DNA of 64,000 nt from UBA1351 sp965140555 (lineage in GTDB: Bacteria; Bacillota; Clostridia; Lachnospirales; Vallitaleaceae), in assembly GCA_965140555.1 (NCBI GenBank), contig OZ223259.1, forward strand, positions 2,108,001 to 2,172,000. Reading direction: 5' to 3'. Positions 25,497 through 33,263 of the stretch are shown one piece after another. Each line of letters starts with the position of its first letter. Position 1 is the first letter of the stretch. The position numbers were made by a program, and so were the translations under genes. The notes under the pieces were generated by a model. The model did no database searches. It had not been told where the DNA came from and worked only from the letters and a program-made list of their open reading frames with translations.

Positions 25497-27197
25497 ATGA
25501 ATATTAATGAATTTCAGGATTATTTACGAAATGAAGTAATCAAAAATGTTAAAGGAAAAAGAAACGAAAGCACTAGTCTAATTCATTGGGTGTTGGTTAA
25601 TGTATTTGATTTAGATACTGACTTTGCTAAGTCGATTATTTGTGATGGTAATAAGGACAAAGGGGTAGATGCAATATTTGTGGATGATTTAGAAGAGATC
25701 ATCTATGTATTCCAAGGCAAGTATAAAACTAATAATGATCATCATATTGGCGATAAAGTTCTTAGAGACTTTTCAGGAGTGAAAAATTGGTTCAAGGATC
25801 AAGAATCAGTGAACTCTCTCGAAAGTTCAACAATAAATCCAGAGCTTAAAAACCTTATACAATTACAAAAACTCGAAGAAATAATTAATGATTATAGTGT
25901 CGAATATCACTTTATATCTAATGCTTTTATAAATGATGATACAGAGGAATTTCTTGAAGTGGAAAAAGACATTAAGGTCTGGGATATAGAAACGTTATTA
26001 AGACATTATCATCTAATTGAAGATGACCCACTAGTGATTGATAAGCACATATTTGAAGGCATCAATGCAGATGATGTTATAGAACTTGAAGTAGGAAGTG
26101 GCATGAAATCAATCATGGTACCAATTGAAGCTCAAAAGATTCTTGAACTTAAAGGTATCGAGGACCTTACTTTGTTCAACAAGAATGTAAGATATGGACT
26201 AGGAAATACAAGGGTTAATAAAGCTATAAAGAGTACCATCAATGATATAGACGAGTCAAAGAACTTTCTGCTATTCCATAATGGCATATCTATGGTTTGT
26301 GAAGCGGCGTACTACATTCCAGATAAAGGGGAATTACATACTGAAAACTATTCAGTTGTAAATGGTGCCCAGTCCATTTTGACTTTTTATAAAGAGGCGA
26401 AGAAACTAAATGGTGATATCAGAGTTCTTTTACGTGTAACACAAGTTGGTGATGACAAAGACTTAATTAGTCTAATTTCAAAGTACAATAATAATCAGAA
26501 TTCTATATCAATGAAGGATTTGAGATCGAAAGACAAGATACAAAACAGACTCACCAAACAGTTTGAGGAACTTGATTCGAAATATGGATTGAATATAAGA
26601 TATTCGTCTATACGTGGACAGCAGATACCTAAAGGGAAGCAAGTAATATATTCTGATTATGCAGGACAATTAATGGAGTCATGTTATCTTCAACGTTCAT
26701 ACAATATTCACCTAAAGGCTTCAATGTTTGATTCTAGGTACAGTGAAATTTTCAGTAAAAACACTTCAGCATTACGATTAATCATGTATTATCGAGCCCA
26801 TAATACATTGAATGGGATACTTGATAAAATTGATGATAAAGGGATTGCTGATTATGGATTAGCTCAGCATTTTCTAATCATGGTTCTTTTTGATATTCTG
26901 AATAGTGACCCGGTTATTAAAAATCATCTTAGGGATGAAAACAAGATGCTTACACAATTAGAAGAGTGGGATGCAGCTTATAAGAATATATTATCAACGC
27001 TTATCAAAGGTTTAAATAAAGGTGTGCGTGGTTATAAGCAAGACGAGGAAAACGAATTCATATACAAGAACTTTTTCAAGTCTAAGGACAGTGTTACAAA
27101 ATTGCATAATAGTGTGAGAGGTGATTTTGAAGGGTTACTAGAATTAAATGATAGTCCATTGGTAGATGTAGTAAGTCAACATGGAGTAAATCTCTAA
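25497..27197 (+). CDS. AIPR-family protein (abortive infection phage resistance)
   Basis: 566 residues from ATG 25497 with TTGGAGG upstream. The N-terminal part has a restriction-endonuclease-like pattern: GVDAIFVDD (Asp58) followed by YVFQGKYK (Gln73-Gly-Lys75). The central part carries the AIPR (PF10592) signature: NVRYGLGNTRVNKAI, FLLFHNGISMVCE, YSVVNGAQSILTFYK and VTQVGDDKDLI, SKYNNNQNSISMKDLRS. AIPR proteins occur in abortive-infection and restriction islands; the molecular action is not established in general. It lies downstream of the GHKL-DUF3883 gene on the same strand and probably works with it, though it has its own promoter. Confidence 0.85.
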   Translation: MNINEFQDYLRNEVIKNVKGKRNESTSLIHWVLVNVFDLDTDFAKSIICDGNKDKGVDAIFVDDLEEIIYVFQGKYKTNNDHHIGDKVLRDFSGVKNWFKDQESVNSLESSTINPELKNLIQLQKLEEIINDYSVEYHFISNAFINDDTEEFLEVEKDIKVWDIETLLRHYHLIEDDPLVIDKHIFEGINADDVIELEVGSGMKSIMVPIEAQKILELKGIEDLTLFNKNVRYGLGNTRVNKAIKSTINDIDESKNFLLFHNGISMVCEAAYYIPDKGELHTENYSVVNGAQSILTFYKEAKKLNGDIRVLLRVTQVGDDKDLISLISKYNNNQNSISMKDLRSKDKIQNRLTKQFEELDSKYGLNIRYSSIRGQQIPKGKQVIYSDYAGQLMESCYLQRSYNIHLKASMFDSRYSEIFSKNTSALRLIMYYRAHNTLNGILDKIDDKGIADYGLAQHFLIMVLFDILNSDPVIKNHLRDENKMLTQLEEWDAAYKNILSTLIKGLNKGVRGYKQDEENEFIYKNFFKSKDSVTKLHNSVRGDFEGLLELNDSPLVDVVSQHGVNL

Positions 27198-27367
27198 ATA
27201 GTACTAGCCTTCGGCAGAGTGAGTCTTTGTCGTTGGCTATTGTTGCATTGTTATTAGTATTGTCTTAATTTCAAAGTCTAAGAGGTAAAAAAATGTATAC
27301 AGTCCCTCTTCACTATGTACATCTTATTCTTCAGAATTTAATTGATTAATGCCCCCATCCTGTTTTC

Positions 27368-27394
27368 AAGAGAGTCTGCTGTAGGCTCTCTTTT
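27368..27394 (+). terminator. Terminator after the AIPR gene
   Basis: AAGAGAG / CTCTCTT stem with a TCTGCTGTAGG loop and TTTT, 170 bases after the stop codon. Confidence 0.6.
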
Positions 27395-27530
27395 AGATTA
27401 TAGAATTTAGTCAGTTGAGCTCGCAAAGTGTGCGAAACATTAAATTACCCGTTATACGGGTGCGCATGATTGGAAGTTTTAGCGTTTTTTGATGGAAGTG
27501 AGGTAATCAAAAAAGGACCTGCTATGTGAG

Positions 27531-27856
27531 TAGCCGAGTGAGTACGCCGTTGAAACAGTGCGATCAAACCGGTAAATCAGAGCACCTTAACCGTTCAACG
27601 AGAGCATACCTTCCGGTAACAGTGCAGTTTCCTAATGGGACTCTGTCCCACACCCTGTCCTCGGCGGAAACCAGGTCAGCAGCTTTAACTGCTAACCCTA
27701 AATCAGGATATTGGGGCCAACGCTGTAAAGGGTCAAGATAAACGAGCACAGCTCGCCCTTGACAGCATTCAAATTGCAGTCGCACTCTGTTCGGTTAAAG
27801 TGCACTCGATGAGCGGTTACTGTGAGCTGATCCGCCGGTTAAGGTGCACTTTTTAA
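27531..27856 (+). ncRNA. Large structured non-coding element (possible mobile-element RNA)
   Basis: About 320 bases, clearly GC-richer than the flanks and crowded with small perfect hairpins: TACC-ttcc-GGTA (27607-27618), GGGAC-tct-GTCCC (27637-27649), AGCAG-ctttaa-CTGCT (27678-27693), and GCTGTAAAGGG / CCCTTGACAGC (27722-27766) enclosing GAGC-aca-GCTC. CGGTTAAAGTGCAC and CGGTTAAGGTGCAC (27792, 27836) repeat directly, and GCACCTTAACCG (27582) is their inverse, allowing a long-range pairing. No protein gene fits. It interrupts a copy of the island repeat module, so it looks inserted. HEARO/omega-RNA-like or intron-derived RNA are possibilities; no iscB or tnpB gene is adjacent. Confidence 0.5.
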
Positions 27857-27915
27857 TCGGTATATTCACGAGAATTCCAAGTGATGGAACGAGATATTGC
27901 TGGGAGTGTTTTGTT

Positions 27916-27986
27916 TTGACTGGGAGTAACTTTTGGAGTAGAATCGAAGTAGGAGTATGTGGAGTGAACCGTATCAGAAGTGAATG
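27916..27986 (+). promoter_or_regulatory. Island promoter and repeat module, copy C
   Basis: TTGACT (27916-27921), 17-base spacer ending TTTTGGAG, TAGAAT (27939-27944), then GTGAACCGTATCAGAAGTGA plus ATG (27964-27986). Nearly identical to copy A at 20430-20500. It drives the small gene at 28026. Confidence 0.7.
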
Positions 27987-28025
27987 CGGTTTTTTACTAT
28001 ATAAAGAAATTAAGGAGGTTTATTC

Positions 28026-28637
28026 ATGAAATCTTCAATTGAAGAATATAAAGAATATATTAATAAAATTGGCGATAGGACAGAATTATATAAATCAATT
28101 ACAGATGCCTTCAAAATAAAGAGTGCATTATATCCAGGTAGTCATATTGATATTAATCCGTCTCTTGTAATTCCTGAAGTAACTTATGTTGATAGTTTTA
28201 AAGGCACTGCAAAATTTTTTAAGAACATGAATGAAATTCTTAACTTTATTGAAAAGAATAAGCAGTATGAGGGTAGTTGTGAGATGAATTTTTATAATGA
28301 TAACTACGAAAAAAACTTAAATCTTAAAAAAGTAGATTTGATTATATCACAGTATGCTGGATTTGTGGGACAGGCTACAAAGGTTTACTTGAAAAAGGGT
28401 GGCATCTTACTATGCAATGATAGTCATGGAGATGCAACATTAGCATACAGCGATTCTGAATATGAGTTTATTGGTGTCATAAATCATAATAACAAGATTG
28501 ATACTGAGAACCTTGAGAAGTATTTTAAATTTAGTAGAAATCGTGATATTGACTTCGAAAAGGTAAGAAAAACAATGAAGGGACCTAACTACAAAATTAA
28601 AACTGATAATTACATTTTCAGAAAAAACCGCATGTAA
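28026..28637 (+). CDS. Hypothetical protein, possibly methyltransferase-like
   Basis: 203 residues with a strong RBS (TTAAGGAGG). No family recognised with confidence. The stretch VDLIISQYAGFVGQATKVYLKKGGILLCND resembles strands 4-5 of a Rossmann methyltransferase fold, but no glycine-rich SAM motif is visible ahead of it. No signal peptide or membrane segment. AT-rich, behind repeat module copy C, so part of the accessory island. Confidence 0.55.
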   Translation: MKSSIEEYKEYINKIGDRTELYKSITDAFKIKSALYPGSHIDINPSLVIPEVTYVDSFKGTAKFFKNMNEILNFIEKNKQYEGSCEMNFYNDNYEKNLNLKKVDLIISQYAGFVGQATKVYLKKGGILLCNDSHGDATLAYSDSEYEFIGVINHNNKIDTENLEKYFKFSRNRDIDFEKVRKTMKGPNYKIKTDNYIFRKNRM

Positions 28638-28647
28638 GTGTAGTATG

Positions 28648-28670
28648 GTGAACGGTATCATAAGTAAGTG
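28648..28670 (+). repeat. Island repeat module, copy D
   Basis: GTGAACGGTATCATAAGTAA plus GTG, 113 bases before the acetyltransferase gene. It matches copies A and C at most positions and shares GGTATCATAAGTAA with copy B (25393). No clear promoter precedes it here. Confidence 0.6.
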
Positions 28671-28782
28671 CATTTTTCCCTTTATTACTATAGAATGAAA
28701 TAGCATTAGATTTTATCTTAATACACTTACGTAAAATTAAAATAGAAGAGTGACATAGATAATATATCAGAAAGAGGTTTGT

Positions 28783-29292
28783 ATGAAAATAGAGTTAGTC
28801 ATTGCTGAGACAACAGAATTAATTAGGAATATGTTTCAATATTATATTTATGATATGTCTGAGTATACAAAATTTTCTCCAAATGACGATGGCACGTATA
28901 TAGTTGACGAGAGTATAATTCAATTGAATAATTATTGGACTAAGTCTAATCACTATCCCTATTTAATAAAAATAGATGGTGAAATTGCCGGTTTCGTTTT
29001 ACTTAGAGAGTTTCCATTTTCTAAGGGTTATAATGACATAGGACAGTTTTTTGTTCTCAGAAAATACAAAGGAATGGGCGTTGGGAGAGAAGCTTTAAAA
29101 TTATCTGTAAGAATGCATCCAGGCAAGTGGATAACCAGAGTTCTTCCAAATAATCAGGGGGCATATACATTTTGGAGAAAAGTTATATCAGAAATCGCTG
29201 ATCAATCACCGGAAGTTAGAAATGAAAAGTATATGGACAAGGAAATGATTTTTTTCTATTATAGTGTTCATGAGAATGGAGACGAGGATTAA
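28783..29292 (+). CDS. GNAT-family N-acetyltransferase
   Basis: 169 residues. The acetyl-CoA-binding motif A is visible as FFVLRKYKGMGVGREALKL (Q/RxxGxG/A type), after strand YPYLIKIDGEIAGFVLLREF and before RVLPNNQGAYTFWRKV. The substrate is unknown. RBS AGAAAGAGG is modest. It is the last intact gene before the IS256 relic and shares the island repeat upstream. Confidence 0.8.
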   Translation: MKIELVIAETTELIRNMFQYYIYDMSEYTKFSPNDDGTYIVDESIIQLNNYWTKSNHYPYLIKIDGEIAGFVLLREFPFSKGYNDIGQFFVLRKYKGMGVGREALKLSVRMHPGKWITRVLPNNQGAYTFWRKVISEIADQSPEVRNEKYMDKEMIFFYYSVHENGDED

Positions 29293-29322
29293 GAAAAAAA
29301 CGCATTCAGGTACATCACGGTG

Positions 29323-29463
29323 CATTACCAACATTACCAAGCACCTACAGAAGATATCGCCTTGCAACAGTTGGATGATTTAGAGGACAAATGAGGCAAG
29401 AAATACTCCAGTTCAATTCGTTTATGGAGAAACAACGGGGCTTCATTATCCACCTATTTCTAA
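29323..29463 (+). pseudogene. IS256-family transposase remnant
   Basis: The frame reads YQAPTEDIALQQLDDLEDK, stop, GKKYSSSIRLWRNNGASLST, YF, stop. This matches the C-terminal part of IS256 (mutator) transposases, where the tryptophan of EKWGKKYP is replaced here by a TGA stop. Both ends are missing. It marks past insertion-sequence activity at the right edge of the accessory island. Confidence 0.75.
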
Positions 29464-29533
29464 TGTGCAAAAATATTTACCCCTCTCAAAATAGACCCTT
29501 TCGGGTCTTTTTACGTCTTATCCTAAACCTACG

Positions 29534-29866
29534 CTACTCATCTTGAAGATATAAGTGATCATCTCCCCACTGGACAATTAAGGACATAATGGGCTTTAAA
29601 CTTTTACCGTGTTCAGTTAATGAGTATTCAACTTTTGGTGGTACTTGTGAATAAACCTTTCTATTAACAATCTTATAATGCTCAAACTTCTTTAGTTGCT
29701 GAATCAGCATTTTTTCTGTAATACCAGGAATCTTCTTTCGAAGCTCTCCAAATCTTATCGGTTCACTTTGTAAAGTCCATAAGATCCACATACTCCACTT
29801 GCCGCTAATCAAATCAATTGTAAAGTCTATAGGACAAGAAAACTTTTCTTTATTTACAGATGACAT
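29534..29866 (-). CDS. HxlR-family transcriptional regulator
   Basis: 110 residues. Typical HxlR winged helix: CPIDFTIDLISGKWSMWILW, IRFGELRKKIPGITEKMLIQ and VPPKVEYSLTEHGKSL, with the conserved N-terminal cysteine (Cys11). Family members often sense reactive electrophiles or redox state and repress a divergent gene. It is divergent from a flavin reductase gene, with a palindrome between them. RBS AAGGAG. Confidence 0.9.
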   Translation of the reverse strand: MSSVNKEKFSCPIDFTIDLISGKWSMWILWTLQSEPIRFGELRKKIPGITEKMLIQQLKKFEHYKIVNRKVYSQVPPKVEYSLTEHGKSLKPIMSLIVQWGDDHLYLQDE

Positions 29867-29888
29867 ATTTTTATCTCCTTAATATGAT

Positions 29889-29924
29889 ACTTACTTTTTG
29901 TATAGTATTATACTAAAAAGTAGG
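29889..29924. promoter_or_regulatory. Palindromic operator between hxlR-like and flavin reductase genes
   Basis: TACTTTTTGTATAGTATTATAC-TAAAAAGTA forms a near-perfect dyad (TACTTTTT..GTATA / TATAC..AAAAAGTA) spanning the divergent promoters. A likely HxlR-type binding site. Confidence 0.7.
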
Positions 29925-29993
29925 TACTTGTACAATAGATAGCGCTGTATTAAACTAGCCTTAGTAAAGTTGATAATATATGGAGGAAATAAA

Positions 29994-30563
29994 ATGAAGA
30001 AGATTAAAATTGGCAAAAAGAATCATTTATATCCAAGTCCGACGGTGCTGGTTGGCGCTACTGTTGATGGCAAACCTAATTATTTAAACGTTTCATACTG
30101 TGGAATCGTTAATCGTGTTCCTGCCATGCTTTCCATATCACTGAATAGGAATCATTATACCTATGAGGGTATTAAAGGGCAGAAGACCTTTAGTGTAAAT
30201 ATTCCTTCGGTAGAAATGTTAGCAAAGACGGATTACTGTGGGATAGTATCTGGAAGAGAAGTAGACAAAGGGAAGCTTTTTAATACCTTTTATAGTGAGT
30301 CTAGAGATATACCAATGATAGAAGAATGCCCAATTAATATTGAGTGTAAAGTGATTGAGGTCTTAGATTTAGGCGGAAGTAATATAACCCTTATAGGTGA
30401 AATTATGGAGTCATACGCTGAAGAACAGTATCTTGAAAATGGCGTGCCTGATTTAAGCAAGATTAATCCAATCTTACTGTCGATGTATGAATTTAACTAC
30501 TATAGCATAGGAGAAAAAATAGGCCGGGCATGGAATGTTGGAAAGGATTTTCATATAGGATGA
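29994..30563 (+). CDS. Flavin reductase family protein (FMN-binding split barrel)
   Basis: 189 residues from ATG 29994 with TGGAGG upstream. Begins MKKIKIGKKNHLYPSPTVLV; blocks NVSYCGIVNRVPAMLSISL and TFSVNIPSVEMLAKTDYCG are typical of the clostridial flavoredoxin/flavin reductase group. It binds FMN and transfers electrons from or to NAD(P)H or ferredoxin partners. Divergent HxlR regulator and shared palindrome suggest redox- or electrophile-induced expression. Confidence 0.85.
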   Translation: MKKIKIGKKNHLYPSPTVLVGATVDGKPNYLNVSYCGIVNRVPAMLSISLNRNHYTYEGIKGQKTFSVNIPSVEMLAKTDYCGIVSGREVDKGKLFNTFYSESRDIPMIEECPINIECKVIEVLDLGGSNITLIGEIMESYAEEQYLENGVPDLSKINPILLSMYEFNYYSIGEKIGRAWNVGKDFHIG

Positions 30564-30565
30564 CT

Positions 30566-30589
30566 AAAAGTCTTCTGTAAAAGACTTTT
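30566..30589 (+). terminator. Weak hairpin after flavin reductase gene
   Basis: AAAAGTCTT / AAGACTTTT 9-bp stem right after the stop codon; the T tract is interrupted (CTGTGCTGTTTTTATTTTT). Confidence 0.4.
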
Positions 30590-30663
30590 CTGTGCTGTTT
30601 TTATTTTTATCATTATCATAATAGCGCCTTAATGCGTGACGGATAAGTATCGGCTTTTGGAAA

Positions 30664-31131
30664 TTATGAAGCAGTAAGCCCATCGGTTTGTGAAGCGTCT
30701 TCTTTAACCTGCTTTTGAGGCTGTTGAGAAATAATAACACCCGCTAGAATAAACAGGCATCCGATCCATTTTCCGGGGGATAGACTGATACCTAGGAGGG
30801 CATCAATGAGTATCCCCATCAGCAGTTGGCCGATATAGGATAACATGGTCGATGCAATGACAGACACATGTTGAACGACCAAGCTGCTGATGGTTACTGC
30901 AATGACTCCGAAGAGTCCACCAAAAAAACCTAAAAGGGGAACACCTTGTAGATGGGAAAAATCTGAAAGAGTACCCCGAGAGATGAGCAAAAGAAGTAGG
31001 GAGCCTAGAAAGCCGGTGAGAAAATTCATAAAGGTTGTATTCTTTAATCCGATGTATCCAGAGAGACGACCATTTTGAACCATGGAGAGGATAATCGTGA
31101 ATCCGGAACAGAGTGCGATAAAATAAATCAT
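30664..31131 (-). CDS. YdcZ-family (DUF606) membrane transporter subunit
   Basis: 155 residues with about five membrane helices (for example FLTGFLGSLLLLLISRG, TMLSYIGQLLMGILIDALLG, GKWIGCLFILAGVIISQQPQ). Belongs to the small-multidrug/DMT-like DUF606 group, which often occurs as tandem pairs forming an antiparallel heterodimer. It lies 15 bases after its paralog on the same strand. The charged tail KQVKEDASQ points to the inside by the positive-inside rule. Substrate unknown. Confidence 0.8.
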   Translation of the reverse strand: MIYFIALCSGFTIILSMVQNGRLSGYIGLKNTTFMNFLTGFLGSLLLLLISRGTLSDFSHLQGVPLLGFFGGLFGVIAVTISSLVVQHVSVIASTMLSYIGQLLMGILIDALLGISLSPGKWIGCLFILAGVIISQQPQKQVKEDASQTDGLTAS

Positions 31132-31146
31132 AGTATTCCTCCTATT

Positions 31147-31569
31147 TTACAAGCTGATAATACAATATAAACCGATGGCCATTAGGAGTAATCCAATGGC
31201 TTTTCTACTGTTGAAAGGGTAACGCGAACGTCCCATGAGTCCATAATGGTCAATGACCGTCGAGGTCGTGATTCGACCGATCATGCTGAGCATAAGGGTC
31301 ACGGTTGCACCAAGGGCCATGTAGGAAGCATTAGTGAAGAAGACGGTCCCAACACCGGTTAATCCACCTAGAAGATAGAAGATGGGGACTCCTTTGAGGG
31401 AACGCCAGCGCTCTTTCGTTATAAGCAGAATGAGAGATATCGTTGTGAGTCCGACAATATGATTGATGACAACAGCCGGTTCATTACCTAAGACAAGAAC
31501 CATCATATTGTTGGAAAGAACCATAATGGCGAGGATCATGCCACCGCCAGCTGCGAGTAATTTATACAT
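31147..31569 (-). CDS. YdcZ-family (DUF606) membrane transporter subunit
   Basis: 140 residues, about five helices. Paralog of the next gene: MILAIMVLSNNMMVLVLGNEPAVVINHIVGL and LGGLTGVGTVFFTNASYMALGATVTLMLSMIGR show the family pattern. RBS AGAGGTTTTT before the ATG at 31569. The two genes form a two-gene operon read leftward. Confidence 0.8.
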   Translation of the reverse strand: MYKLLAAGGGMILAIMVLSNNMMVLVLGNEPAVVINHIVGLTTISLILLITKERWRSLKGVPIFYLLGGLTGVGTVFFTNASYMALGATVTLMLSMIGRITTSTVIDHYGLMGRSRYPFNSRKAIGLLLMAIGLYCIISL

Positions 31570-31598
31570 AAAAACCTCTTTTCATTTGTTTGCATATA

Positions 31599-31737
31599 TT
31601 AAGCCCAATTGAGGCCTAAAGGACGCCTGAAGGAGTCCCGATAGACATCGGTTAAATCCGCTTGGACGGAGGGCTGTGCCTCCTCTTGAATCGGATAGAT
31701 TGGGGATGTACCAAATTGTGTGTACTTAGAGTAGCAT
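31599..31737 (-). pseudogene. Possible C-terminal fragment of an unknown gene
   Basis: On the minus strand an open frame of about 45 codons without a start codon reads KYTQFGTSPIYPIQEEAQ and ends RRPLGLNWA-stop. Composition (charged, Pro and Trp containing) looks protein-like rather than random. No family recognised. The rest of this 330-bp gap holds only the promoter of the PTS gene. Confidence 0.25.
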
Positions 31738-31811
31738 CATTTGTAGAATAAAAATAGGACATATGTCACGACTTTTATAAAAAGTTGCTCCAAAATGACA
31801 AAGGTATGGAC

Positions 31812-31842
31812 TTGACGGCTTTACTAGGGTAGGGTGTATAAT
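31812..31842 (+). promoter_or_regulatory. Promoter of the PTS EIIC gene
   Basis: TTGACG (31812-31817), 19-base spacer, TATAAT (31837-31842). The spacer is longer than ideal, which suggests dependence on an activator. Confidence 0.5.
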
Positions 31843-31898
31843 GACCAAGAGTATCATTAAAGTATAGCAGTGGCTTATTAAGAAACTAGGAGGAAGAA

Positions 31899-33254
31899 AT
31901 GGAACTGATTCGTGAAGGACTAGAATATATATTGAGTTTTGAAGTATATGTGATGTTACCCATATTGATGTTTATCATCTGTATGATTGTGCGTATTCGG
32001 GTGATGGATGCATTCAAATATAGCATGACACTCGGAATTGGATTTTTAGGGATTTTTATGGTGTTCGACTTTTTTATTGCTCAAATGGGACCGGCTATTG
32101 AGAAGATTGCCATGCGTCAAGGTACGGATATGGCAATTTTGGATGTGGGTTGGCCACCGTTAGCGGCTTGTGCATGGACGTTTCCGGCAGTTCCGATTAT
32201 TATTTTGCTCATTGTTTTGACTAACATTGTTATGATTTTCTTGAAATTAACAGATACCATTAATATTGATATATGGAATTACTGGCATTTTATTTTTGCC
32301 GGACAGATGGTGTACTATGCGACACAGAATATGACATTAGCTATCGTTGCAAGCCTTGTAACAATGATTATCATCTTAAAGGTAGGGGATTGGAGTGCAT
32401 CAAGAGTTGAGAGCATGAGCCATATCCCTGGGATTACAATAACAACCCTAAGCGGTATTGCCTACTATCCCATTGCTCTTTTTGTGGATAAAGTGATTGA
32501 ACGTATTCCTGTACTGAAAAAAATAGAGGGGAATCCGGAACGTATACAGGAAAAATTAGGATTTGTAGGAGACCCACGCTTTATCGGTTTTATTATGGGT
32601 GGTGGTATCGGTTTATTTGCCGGGTATTCGGTAAAAGATGCTGCAACCTTAGCAATGAGTGTAGCAGGTGTGGTTTATATTATGCCGAAGATGGCAGGTA
32701 TTCTTGGGGACGGATTGATTCCCATATCCAACAGTGCGAAAGAATTTATTATGGGTAGGAGTCCGAAGCTAGCCCATGCCAGAATGGGAATGGACCTTGC
32801 TGTTATTATCGGGTTACCTGAAATTATCGTAACGGGGATTATTGTTATGCCTATTGCTGTAGTTTTGGCCTTGACATTACCGGGGATTTCATTTATTCCC
32901 TTAGGGGATCTTCCGAACTTAATTCCCGTGGCCGCGCTTATCGTTGTAGCCACTAAAGGAAATATTTTCCGAGCGGTTATTGCCTACATTCCGATTATTA
33001 TAGGAAAGCTTTACATTTCCACGAATTTATCCTACTTGTATACAGCCATTGCAGTAGATAAAAATATTGATGTTAACGGGTTTACAGGGAATATTACCTC
33101 GTTTCAAGATGGAGGAAACTTACTAAGGGGATATATTTTCTATCTTTTTACCGGACAACGATGGGCATTTTTCTTAATTCCGCTAGTTGTAGGTTTGCTA
33201 TTTTTCACCTATACTGTATATCGTAAGGAAGCACAGGGATTAATAAAAAGTTAG
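31899..33254 (+). CDS. PTS galactitol-type EIIC membrane component
   Basis: 451 residues, about ten to twelve membrane helices. Matches the GatC family of PTS permeases: VMLPILMFIICMIVRIRVMDA, WPPLAACAWTFPAVP, GGGIGLFAGYSVKDA and GRSPKLAHARMGMDLAVIIGLPEI. EIIC normally needs EIIA and EIIB partners; none is encoded nearby, and the next gene is a HAD phosphatase. It may use partners encoded elsewhere or act as a PTS-independent transporter. Substrate is unproven. RBS AGGAGGAAG. Confidence 0.85.
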   Translation: MELIREGLEYILSFEVYVMLPILMFIICMIVRIRVMDAFKYSMTLGIGFLGIFMVFDFFIAQMGPAIEKIAMRQGTDMAILDVGWPPLAACAWTFPAVPIIILLIVLTNIVMIFLKLTDTINIDIWNYWHFIFAGQMVYYATQNMTLAIVASLVTMIIILKVGDWSASRVESMSHIPGITITTLSGIAYYPIALFVDKVIERIPVLKKIEGNPERIQEKLGFVGDPRFIGFIMGGGIGLFAGYSVKDAATLAMSVAGVVYIMPKMAGILGDGLIPISNSAKEFIMGRSPKLAHARMGMDLAVIIGLPEIIVTGIIVMPIAVVLALTLPGISFIPLGDLPNLIPVAALIVVATKGNIFRAVIAYIPIIIGKLYISTNLSYLYTAIAVDKNIDVNGFTGNITSFQDGGNLLRGYIFYLFTGQRWAFFLIPLVVGLLFFTYTVYRKEAQGLIKS

Positions 33255-33263
33255 GAGTTAACC

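Noticed and set aside
27526..27785. Open frames on both strands in the structured element
   Set aside because: They lie wholly within a hairpin-rich, GC-richer stretch, have no RBS and no protein-like motifs; the signal is RNA structure, not coding.
31600..31740. Riboswitch upstream of the YdcZ pair
   Set aside because: Small hairpins exist, but no known riboswitch core was recognised and the stretch reads better as a broken coding end.
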